37,535 nucleotides of DNA, taken from assembly GCA_021813325.1 (NCBI GenBank), contig JAKALA010000040.1, positions 1 through 37,535 on the forward strand, given 5' to 3'. The notes under the pieces were generated by a model. That model ran no database searches and was not told the origin of the DNA. It was given only the letters and a program-made list of their open reading frames with translations. The position numbers and the translations under genes are program-made. Source of the DNA: a bacterium. GTDB lineage: Bacteria > Verrucomicrobiota > Verrucomicrobiia > Limisphaerales > UBA11358. Shown piece after piece: positions 1 to 9,400 of the stretch. Within the stretch, counting starts at the first letter, position 1. Each line of letters opens with the position of its first letter.

Positions 1-2
1 CC

Positions 3-365
3 GTTTTGGTGGTGGAAGACGAATTGATCGTGCGTCTGGCGGTCAGCAACATGTTGCAACGGTTTGGTTACACAGTGCTGCAAGCCGAATCCGGCGCGGC
101 GGCCTTGAAGGTCTGGCAGAAGGAAAAGGTGCGCATCCAGCTCTTGTTGACGGATGTGGTGATGCCCGATGGCATGAGCGGCTTTGAATTGGGCCGGCTG
201 CTGGAAGCCGATGCGCCCCGGCTCAAAGTCATTTACACCAGCGGCTACAGCGGCAATCTCGCCGAAAAGCGCGTGACTTTGACCGAAGGCGTCAATTTTC
301 TTCAAAAGCCTTATACCGCTCAGAAGCTGGCTGAGACATTGCGTAACAGTTTGGATTTAAAATAG
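3..365 (+). CDS. Response-regulator receiver domain, C-terminal fragment
   Basis: The reading frame is open at the window edge, so only the C-terminal part of the gene is seen. The visible 120 residues form one CheY-like receiver domain. It starts with VLVVEDE (acidic pocket) and carries the phospho-acceptor Asp in LLLTDVVMPDGMSGFEL, the switch Thr/Ser in VIYTSGYS and the conserved Lys in FLQKPY. It ends shortly after the last helix with no output domain. Receivers with this VLVVEDE...LLTDVVMP...SGYS...FLQKPY wording are usually the terminal module of hybrid sensor histidine kinases, so the missing upstream part is probably PAS and kinase domains. A stand-alone CheY-like protein is the alternative. 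The domain call is firm; the parent architecture is inferred. Confidence 0.85.
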   Translation, partial: VLVVEDELIVRLAVSNMLQRFGYTVLQAESGAAALKVWQKEKVRIQLLLTDVVMPDGMSGFELGRLLEADAPRLKVIYTSGYSGNLAEKRVTLTEGVNFLQKPYTAQKLAETLRNSLDLK

Positions 366-531
366 TTTTATCGGTATGGCGGCGGAAGAACTGAAATCCG
401 CTTGGCATTAAGCTGCGTCGCCAGGGCGGGCGGGCGGCGAGGCAAATTAAAAATAAAAAATTGAAAATTTCTAAAGTTTGGTGAATTTTTGCCGCTGGCC
501 GGAAGATGATTCAATTGTCAAAATCAAGTCT

Positions 532-993
532 ATGACAAAGCCGATTTATTACGCTCCTGAGTTTGCCGCAAAACTGACCATGCCGCTCGCGGGGCTGCTT
601 CTTTCCGCGGCAACGGTCATGGGAACGGGGACGACAAACGTCACGGTAAAATCGAGGCTTGCTCCTGAAGTTTTGATTCAGACGCACACGAACAAGCTGG
701 CGGATTTGATGACTAATCAATTTAAGGTGACGCTTTCTCAGGCCCTAACCAATTCCAACGCTCTGAAGCTAACGGTGCCCCAATTGGCAATGGCCGGGGG
801 AACCAATCGAATTCAGTGGCTCGCCGGCACCAACAAGGTGGCGGATTCAAACGCGTTTACCCGGATTGTGATATCCAAACCCGTTTCGAGTGACGAGACC
901 GCCCAGACCGATGCCGGCGATTTTCACGATGAGATCATCCAGATTTTGTCGGTGCCCTCTTCGTCGCCCATCAAATCCATAATTAGCAAATAA
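532..993 (+). CDS. Hypothetical small secreted or membrane-anchored protein
   Basis: No family is recognised. From the ATG at 532 the product is 153 residues. An upstream TTG at 478 or GTG at 481 would add 17-18 residues, but the ATG places a hydrophobic stretch (MPLAGLLLSAATVMG) near residues 14-28, as expected for a signal peptide or single membrane anchor. The rest is Thr/Ser/Asn-rich with no cysteines and no catalytic motif. It lies directly before lpxC-fabZ on the same strand, with 44 bases between them. Because that gene carries its own GGGG motif before the ATG, a functional link to lipid A synthesis cannot be claimed. The sequence looks like real coding DNA, but the function is unknown. 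Confidence 0.5.
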   Translation: MTKPIYYAPEFAAKLTMPLAGLLLSAATVMGTGTTNVTVKSRLAPEVLIQTHTNKLADLMTNQFKVTLSQALTNSNALKLTVPQLAMAGGTNRIQWLAGTNKVADSNAFTRIVISKPVSSDETAQTDAGDFHDEIIQILSVPSSSPIKSIISK

Positions 994-1037
994 GTTTTTG
1001 CCAATCGCTTGGGCTTTTCCGGTGCCGGCGGGGATGA

Positions 1038-2417
1038 ATGCAATCTTGCCAATTTGGCCGCTGTTTTGTTCAATCTGGCGTGCTCAATCAGCAGACTCTT
1101 AATCGTTCCGCCAGTTTTTCCGGCATCGGCCTGCACAGTGGCAATCGCGTCAGCATGACCATTTTGCCGGCGCCGGCCAATTCCGGGGTGCGTTTCCGCC
1201 GGGTGGATCTGGAAGGCAAGCCGGAGATCGAAGCGCGCGTGGAGAATGTTTCTGAAACCAATCGTTCCACCACGCTGGCCAAGGGCAACGTCCGCGTTCA
1301 CACCGTGGAACATGTGCTGGCCGCGCTGGCTGGTTGCGGAGTCGATAATGCCGTGGTGGAATTGGATGCCAATGAACCGCCCATTGCCGACGGCAGCTCC
1401 CGCGAATTCTGCAAAATCATCGCCGAGGCCGGATTGGTGCCGCTGGCGGAAAAACGCGAATACTTTACCCCCACCGAACCCGTCGAATTGCGTCTGGGGG
1501 AAACCACCATGACGGTGTTTCCCGACGATCAATTCAAGATCACCTGCACCAGCGCGGATCGGAAAGGCCGCTTCACCCAGTTTTACTCCACTGAAGTGAC
1601 GCCGAACACCTGGGAAAAAGAACTGTCGCAGGCGCGGACGTTCTGCTTTTACGAGGAAATTGAATTCCTCTTCAAAAACGGCCTCATCAAAGGTGGCAGC
1701 CTCGAAAATGCCATTGTCATTCGCGACGACGCCGTGCTCACCACCGAACCGCTGCGGTATCCCGAAGAATTTGTGCGCCACAAGATGCTCGACATCATCG
1801 GCGATCTGTCGCTGATCGGCCGCCCCATTCGCGGCCATGTGATTGCGGTTCGCCCGGGGCATGCCGGCAACTGCGAACTGGCCAAAAAAATCGTGGAGCA
1901 AATCAACCGTCCCTTACGTCAGGCGCAGACGTTTACCCCGCTGCCACCGCCTCAGGATGTGCCCGAAGCGCCGCAAACAGAAGCAGGCGCGATGGATATC
2001 GAGCACATCATGAAGTTGCTCCCGCACCGCTATCCGTTTTTGTTGGTGGACAAGGTGCTCAAGCTCGAAGGCGGGAAAATTGTGGCGCTGAAAAACGTCA
2101 CGATGAACGAACCCTTTTTTCAAGGCCACTTTCCGGGGCATCCCATCATGCCCGGCGTGCTGCAACTGGAAGCCATGGCCCAGGCCGGCGGCTTGATGAT
2201 GATGAAACACGCCGCCGCCGTGCAACAGCTCGCCTACTTCATGGCCGCCGAGAGCGTGAAGTGGCGCAAGCCCGTGCTGCCCGGGGACACCTTGATCATT
2301 GAGGTGGAAATGATGAAAGCCCGCGGCAAGATTTGTAAGGCAAAAGGCGTTTGCAAAGTTGCCGGCGACGTGGTCAGCGAGGCCGAAGTGACCTTCATGC
2401 TTCGCGATGCGGAATAA
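1038..2417 (+). CDS. lpxC/fabZ: Bifunctional LpxC deacetylase / FabZ dehydratase fusion
   Basis: A 459-residue fusion of two cytosolic enzymes. Residues about 15-295 are UDP-3-O-acyl-GlcNAc deacetylase (the committed lipid A step). They contain TVEH (Glu91 and zinc-ligand His92), [10 protein letters not shown] (zinc ligands His248 and Asp252, plus Lys249 and Asp256) and GHAGN (His275). Residues about 318-459 are 3-hydroxyacyl-ACP dehydratase, with [25 protein letters not shown] (catalytic His364) and LEAMAQ (Glu378). A Pro-rich linker at about 296-317 joins them. This fusion is known in Bacteroidetes and PVC-group bacteria. The ATG at 1038 has GGGG four bases upstream. A GTG at 1080 would fit the usual LpxC N-terminus better but has no visible ribosome site. 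lpxA follows after 9 bases, so the two are probably cotranscribed. Confidence 0.95.
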   Translation: MQSCQFGRCFVQSGVLNQQTLNRSASFSGIGLHSGNRVSMTILPAPANSGVRFRRVDLEGKPEIEARVENVSETNRSTTLAKGNVRVHTVEHVLAALAGCGVDNAVVELDANEPPIADGSSREFCKIIAEAGLVPLAEKREYFTPTEPVELRLGETTMTVFPDDQFKITCTSADRKGRFTQFYSTEVTPNTWEKELSQARTFCFYEEIEFLFKNGLIKGGSLENAIVIRDDAVLTTEPLRYPEEFVRHKMLDIIGDLSLIGRPIRGHVIAVRPGHAGNCELAKKIVEQINRPLRQAQTFTPLPPPQDVPEAPQTEAGAMDIEHIMKLLPHRYPFLLVDKVLKLEGGKIVALKNVTMNEPFFQGHFPGHPIMPGVLQLEAMAQAGGLMMMKHAAAVQQLAYFMAAESVKWRKPVLPGDTLIIEVEMMKARGKICKAKGVCKVAGDVVSEAEVTFMLRDAE

Positions 2418-2426
2418 CTGCCAGCC

Positions 2427-3194
2427 ATGATCCATACCACTGCTGTCATTCATCCCAAAGCGCAGGTCGGCGCTGACTGCGAAGTCGGCCCGTATTGTGT
2501 GATTGGCGAACATGTGGCACTGGGCGACAAATGTCGGTTGCACTCCCATGTCGTGATCGATGGGCATACGCGGATCGGTCAGGCGAATGAATTCTTCCCA
2601 TTTGCCGCCGTGGGCATGAAAACGCAGGATTTGAAATACAAGGGCGGGAATCCCCGCTTGGAAATCGGCGACCAAAATGTATTTCGCGAAGGCACAACCG
2701 TTCATTGCGGCACCAACGACGGTGAAGCCACGGTCATTGGTTCCAACAACCTGTTTTGCATTCAGGCGCACGTGGCGCATGATTGCCTTTTGGGAAACCA
2801 CATCATCATGTCCGGCTTTGCCGGGCTGGCCGGGCACTGTATTGTTGAAGACCACGCCATCTTGTCGGGCTACGTGGCGGTTCACCAATTTTGCCGGATT
2901 GGCCGGCTCGCGATCATCGGCGGCTGCTGCAAAGTGCGGCAGGATATTGTGCCTTACATGTTGGCAGATGGCGAACCCGCCAAGCCGCTGACCATCAACA
3001 AAGTTGGCTTGGAGCGACACGGCGTTTCGGAGGCGACCCAGACGGCCTTGCGCACGGCTTACAAAATTATCTTCCGCGAAGGTTTGCTCGTGAACGAAGC
3101 GCTGGCCCGCGTAGAATCCGAACTGCCGCAATTGCCCGAAATTAAACATCTGCTGGAATTTATTCGCTCCAGCGAACGCGGCGTCAGCAAGTAA
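2427..3194 (+). CDS. lpxA: Acyl-ACP--UDP-GlcNAc O-acyltransferase LpxA
   Basis: A 255-residue cytosolic trimeric acyltransferase that adds the first 3-hydroxyacyl chain to UDP-GlcNAc in lipid A synthesis. The N-terminal two-thirds is a left-handed beta-helix of hexapeptide repeats (for example the turns around VGPYCVIGEHVALG and IGDQNVF). AHVAHDCLLGN carries the catalytic His (His118, equivalent to E. coli His125), and VAVHQFCRIG is the usual family block. The C-terminal helical part (from about residue 185, NKVGLERHGVS) is typical of LpxA rather than LpxD or other hexapeptide enzymes. Length is close to the family norm of about 260. It follows lpxC-fabZ by 9 bases on the same strand. LpxC acts on the LpxA product, so the pair forms a small lipid A operon without lpxB or lpxD here. 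Confidence 0.95.
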   Translation: MIHTTAVIHPKAQVGADCEVGPYCVIGEHVALGDKCRLHSHVVIDGHTRIGQANEFFPFAAVGMKTQDLKYKGGNPRLEIGDQNVFREGTTVHCGTNDGEATVIGSNNLFCIQAHVAHDCLLGNHIIMSGFAGLAGHCIVEDHAILSGYVAVHQFCRIGRLAIIGGCCKVRQDIVPYMLADGEPAKPLTINKVGLERHGVSEATQTALRTAYKIIFREGLLVNEALARVESELPQLPEIKHLLEFIRSSERGVSK

Positions 3195-3242
3195 CGCCTC
3201 CCGATTTCCGTTCCCGGATCGGTTGCTCGGCTACGGGATTCA

Positions 3243-3259
3243 GCCTCATTTTCTGAGGC
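3243..3259 (+). terminator. Weak hairpin downstream of lpxA
   Basis: A perfect 6-bp stem (GCCTCA / TGAGGC) with a 5-base loop sits 48 bases after the lpxA stop. It is followed by CGCAAAAATAG rather than a T-run, so it is a poor intrinsic terminator. The rest of 3195-3445 shows no other recognisable element. Confidence 0.25.
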
Positions 3260-3445
3260 GCAAAAATAGAGGGCGGCAACCGTTGTCAGCTTCTGGTCAA
3301 GCCAGCATTTCCCATTGCATGAAGCGCATAATATGAGATAGTAAAAACAATCATCACGTCGTCACTCCCTTAACGGCTCGTTCCTTCGCGCGGCGAATGC
3401 GTAAAACCAACGGATGGCCGTCAACTGTCCGACATTTAAATCGTA

Positions 3446-6400
3446 ATGCGAAAAAAAATGTTGCGTCTCGGCGGCAATTTTACCATTGCCATGTTCACAT
3501 TGCTTGGTTGCGGGGTTGTCTTCGGCCAGGTGCGGATCAATGAAATCATGTTTCACGCGGCTCCGGCGGTTCCGGAAGATCCCGGCAAGGAGTGGGTGGA
3601 ATTGTATAATGCCGGCACCAATGGCGTGGATTTGAACGGCTGGCGGTTCAGCAAGGGCATTGCTTATTCCTTCACCAACGTCAACCTGCCCGCGCATGGC
3701 TATTGGGTGGTGGCGGCAAATGTGGCGGCGTTTCAGGCCGATTACCCTGGCGTGACCAACGTGGCCGGCGGTTGGAGCGGCAAACTTTCCAATTCCGGGG
3801 AGAAGATCGAACTCCAAGACAACCTTGGCCAGGTGGCGGATACGGTGGCTTACGCGTCCGACGGCGACTGGGCGTTGATTCGTGAGGGCGAAAATTATCC
3901 CGGTCAGACTGCGTGGTGGCGTGGCTGGGATTGGACCAATGCCGCCGATGGCGGTGGGCGGTCCATGGAGTTGCGCCATGCCGCTTTTTCCAACAACCAG
4001 GGCCAGAACTGGAGCGCGAGCCTGGTGGCTGGCGGAACGCCGGGGCGGGAAAATTCCACGGCCACCAATGATCTGCCGCCGATGATTCTGAACATGCAGC
4101 ACCTGCCCGCCATTCCCCGTTTCACAAACACGGTCACGGTGACGGCTCAAATTGTCGATGAATTGCCGGCGTCAGTGAATGTTCAGCTTTTTAGCCGGGT
4201 CGATGGTGCCGCCACTTTTAAAATTACACCGATGTTCGATGATGGCGCGCACGGCGATGGCCTGGCAAACGACGGTTACTACGGAGCCGTTCTGCCGGCG
4301 CAAGCCGACAAGACCATTGTGGAGTTTTACGTGAGTGCCACCGATGCCGCCGGCCATCAACGAACCTGGCCGCCGCCCACGGACGATTCCGGCACCCAGG
4401 GAGCCAATGCGTTGTATCAGGTGGACAACTCCACTTACACCGGGAATCAGCCGATTTATCGCTTCATCGTCACCGCCAGCGAATGGAATGCGTGGTTGAA
4501 CCTGATGAATATTGTTTCCAATGGCCGTTACAGCGAGGCGGCCATGAACACCACGGTGGTGCGCACGGATGGATTGGGCACGCAGGTGCGGTATCACGCC
4601 CTGTTGCGCAATCGCGGCGCGGGCACGCGTGCGGCGCATCCGCATAACATGCGTTTGAATCTCGCGGCGGATCAGGCGTTACAAGGGATTGGAGAGCTGG
4701 ATTTCAACACGCGCACGGTGCAATCGCAGGTCGCAGGCAACACCCTGTTCTCCCAAGCCGGATTGCCCAACGCCTACGGTGCGCCGGTGCAGGTGCGTGT
4801 CAATGGTTCGAATTTGGCCAACGCCCAGCCGGATGGCAGTTTGGACAGTTATCAGTTTGGCAGTTACTATTGTTTTCAACCTTACTCGCCAGAATGGGCC
4901 AAGGCGCATTGGCCGCAAGATCCCCAGGGTAATATTTACAAAGGCGTTTGGTATCAGGATAACGTTCAGCTCACCAATGGAGCGTATTTGCAGTGGCATG
5001 GCACCAATGTTGAAAACTACCGGCTCATCTACGGGCCGAACGGGCCGACGGCGTATAGTGGTCCTTACAGCAAGCAGAGCAACAATTCCCAGGATGACTG
5101 GTCGGATCTAATCAACCTCTGTTACGTGCTGAACCTGACGCCGGATTCCAATTATCTACAGGCCGTGGAGCAGAATGTGAACATCGACGAATGGTTGCGG
5201 TATTTCGCCGTTAATTCGCTGATCATCAACATGGAAACGACTTTGGCAACCGGGGCGGGAGATGATTTCTCACTGTGTTCGGGAGTCGTGGATTCCCGGT
5301 TCCAGCTCATCAATCATGATCTCGACACGGTGCTGGGGCAGGGCGACACCTCGCCGGATTATGCGCGTTCTATTTTCAAGGCCGCAGACATCGCTGCCGT
5401 CAGCCGGTTTCTCAAACATCCGGACATTGCGCCGCGTTATTTCGCCACGCTCAAGCAACTGGCGGACACCTTGTTTTCACCGCAACAAATAGGACAATCG
5501 CTCGATCAGTCGCTCGGCGGCTGGGTGCCGGACAATTATGTGCAAAATCTGAAAAATGCCGCGGAGCAGCGTCGCACCAACGTGCTCAATCAAATCCCGT
5601 TGAAGCTGACGGTCACGAGCAGCCTGGGCATCGTCAGTGGCTATCCCCGAACTACCGCGTCCACTACCGCGCTGACTGGGGTGGCCAATGCGATCGATAC
5701 CAAAACCGTTTTGGTAAACGGCGTGGAGGCAGTTTACACGCCGTGGCAGGGAGCCTGGTCGGCAACTGGCGTGGCGCTTTCGCCGGGGATTAACCGGATT
5801 GTGATTCAAACTCTGAACACGAACGGTGTGGAATTTGTCCGCACCAACATTGATATCTGGTATGACAAAGGTTCGGTTGCATCAGCTGGCGGAACCATCG
5901 CGGCGGATACAACATGGACAGCAGCGGCTGGCCCTTACAACGTCACGTCGAGCATCAATATTCCCAGCGGCGTGACGTTGACGATTGAGCCGGGCACCAC
6001 GATTTATCTCGGGTCTGGCGTGAATTTTACAGTCGCCAATGGCGGACGTTTGTTGGCCGAAGGCACCCCCAATGCCCCCATCCGTTTCACCACCTCGCCC
6101 GGCTCAGGCGTGAGCTGGGGTGGCATGGTGATTGACGGCGCGGTGAGTTCGCCCGAGACGCGGATTGCTTACGCGCATTTCGAGGGCAACAGCACCACTT
6201 GTATCGAAGTGGCTGGCGGCACGGTGGCTCTGGATCATCTGACTTTTGGCACCACCACGCACCAATATCTGGCGTTGGACAGCGCGTCGTTTTTGGTGAG
6301 TCATTGCACGTTTCCGAGTTCCACCGCGCCATTTGAGCTGGTTCATGGCACCGGCGGAATCAAGTCGGGCGGCCATGGCATTGTGCGCGATTGTTTCTTC

Positions 6401-9400
6401 GGCACCACCAGCGGATACAATGACATCATGGATTATACCGGTGGCAACCGCGATTTGGGACAGCCCATTATTCAATATTACAACAACGTGTTCATCGGGG
6501 CCACGGATGACATTCTTGATCTGGACGGAACGGATGCGTGGATTGAGGGAAACATCTTTCTGCATTCGCACAAGAATGGCTCGCCGGACAGTTCCAGTGC
6601 GATCTCCGGCGGAAACTATGATTTTGGCGGCAGCGTGGGCGTGCGGACTTCGGAAATCACCGTCATTCGGAACATTTTCTTCGATTGCGATCAGGCGGCC
6701 ACCGCCAAGGAAGGCAACTTCTTCACGTTTTTAAACAACACCATCGTGCATACCACCAAAACCGGTGGAGTGGATACGGCTTCCGGCGTGGTGAATCTCG
6801 GCGATGCGGGCACCGCTTACGGCGCGGGTTATTATCTCGAAGGCAATATCATTGAAGATGCGGAAAGTCTGATGCGCAATTACAGCAACTCGATGGCCAC
6901 GGTGACCTTCACGAACAATTTGATGTCGTTGAGTTGGGAGGGGCCCGGTGGTGGCAATTCCACCAATAATCCGCAGTTGAAATACGTTCCGCAAGTAGCT
7001 GAAACGGACTTTCAAGATTGGCTCTCGGCGCAGGTCCTGTGGAGTTGGTTCAGCTTGTTGCCGGGATCGCCCGCGCATGGCATCGGGCCAAACGGCGTGG
7101 ACATGGGGGCGGTGATTTCCGGCGGTGCTTCCATCAGCGGTGTTCCCAGCGGAATCACGGCTGCAACCAGTGCCAATTTGGTCGTGGGCCCGCTGCGGAC
7201 GGGAAATGGCATTCCGACGGCTGGTTTTCCGAATGGCTCGGGTTACACCAGTTACAAATGGCGTTTGGACGGCGGCGCTTGGAGCGCGGAAACCCCCATT
7301 GCTACGCCGATTATGTTGAGCGGGCTCGCGAACGGACCGCATTATGTGGAGGTCACCGGCAGGCAGGATGCAGACACTTATCAGGATGATCCGGAGCTGG
7401 GCACCAATGCCGTGGTCAGCCGGACCACGACCTGGACGGTGAATACCAATCTGCACCGGGTGGTGATCAACGAATTGCTGGCGGATAATCGCAGCGCCTG
7501 GCATGTCGGCGAAAACACTCCCGATGTCGTTGAGCTTTTCAATCCCGGCGCCACGGCCATGGATTTGTCCGGCATGGGGCTGACGGATGATCCGGCCAAT
7601 AGCTTCAAATTTACTTTTCCGCCCGGCACATCGCTGAATGGCGGGGAATATCTTGTGCTGGTGGCCGGCACCGGCAGTGGCCCCAATCTTTATACGGGTT
7701 TGAAATTGAACAAAGATGGCGGCTCGCTTTCGTTGTATGCCGCGGCGGCGGCTGGCGGAGCGTTGCTGGATTCCGTCAGCTACGGACCGCAGTTGACCGA
7801 TTATTCCATTGGCCGGTTGGCCGATGGGAGCTGGAATCTCACGGTTCCAACTTTGGGCAGCGCCAATGTTGCGGCTCCCGTCGGCGACGTGCAGCAATTG
7901 AAATTAAACGAATGGCTGGCGGCTTCGCTTGTCCGCGACGACTTTGTGGAACTTTACAACGGCGACTCGCTGCCGGTGAATCTTGGCGGATGCTATTTGA
8001 GCGAAGTGCCGGACACCTGGCCGGCGCGGTTTCAAGTGGCCCCGCTCAGTTTCATTCCGGCCAAAGGCGAATTGGTGTATGTCGCCGATGGCAATCCCGA
8101 CAACGGCCCGCGGCATCTTAATTTTAGCCTGGCACAAGAATGGGGCACGCTGGGCCTGTTTGCTCGGGATTTGAGCCTGTTGGATCGAATTTTCTACGGG
8201 CCGCAAACGGCGGAAATCTCCATGGGCCGCACGCCCAACGGCGGCGACACGTTGACGTTTTTGAACCCGCCCACCCCCGGCTCGGGCAACCCGGGCGTCA
8301 CCGGCTCCTGCACGGTGACCAATTTGACCATCAGCTTGATGGCCTACACCCAGGCGTGGAAATATAATCAATCCAACAATCTGGATGGCATTGCCTGGTA
8401 TGCGACAAATTACAACGACAGTCTCTGGCAGGGGCCGGGCGAAGGTTTACTGGCGTATGAAAATAATTCAGCCATCACACCGCTGATTCATACGACATTG
8501 TTGAATCCACGGTCTTCGCCACCCGGATTAGTTTCCGGTCACGCCTATTATTTCCGAACCGCAGTTGTGGTCACCAACGATCTTTCCGGCTACACGTTGA
8601 CCGCAAAGATGCGGCTGGATGATTGCGGCGTCATTTACATCAATGGAGTGGAGTTTTACCGGCCGCGAATGCCCTCGGGAACCATTTTGAACTCCACCTA
8701 TGGCGGCGGCGCCGTGGGTTCCAATACCGAGGCTGACATGGACGAATTATTCACGATCCCGTCCGATTGGCTCCACCTTGGAACGAATGTCATCGCCGTG
8801 GAAGTTCATCAGATTAGTTCCACCAGCAGTGACATTGTTTGGGGCATGGGGCTGGACGCCACGGCCTACATCACCAATTGCGCTTCCGCGGTGGTGGTTT
8901 TGAACGAAGTCATGGCCAACAATCGGTCCTACACGAACAGCGACGGATCGGTGACCGACTGGGTGGAACTTTACAATCCCACCTCGCTGCCATTCGATCT
9001 CTCGGGAACCAGCCTCAGCGATGATCCAGGCAATCCACGACGCTGGGTGTTTCCGTCCGGGGCATGGCTGAACGCCAGCAATTACCTGGTGGTAAAATGC
9101 GACGGTAATTCACCTGCAAGTTCAGTGAACGCTCCGTTGATGAATACGGGGTTCGGGCTGCGCGGCGGCGGTGGGGCGGTTTATCTTTATGACGCAAGTG
9201 CGTCGCTGCTGGACGCGGTTTCATATGGCTCGCAGGCCGCAGATTTCACGATCGCGCGGCTGCCCAATGGCACGGGCGATTGGAACCTGGCTTTGCCGAC
9301 GCCGACCAGCGGAAACATTGCCACGGTGCCAGGCGACGCTGCGGCAGTTCGGATCAACGAATGGGCGGCGAGTGTTGCCAATGGACCGGACTGGTTTGAA

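Noticed and set aside
1914-3149. A 411-codon open frame on the minus strand opposite fabZ and lpxA
   Set aside because: Mirror of a GC-biased real gene; His/Gln-rich composition and no family resemblance. The plus strand encodes clear FabZ and LpxA.
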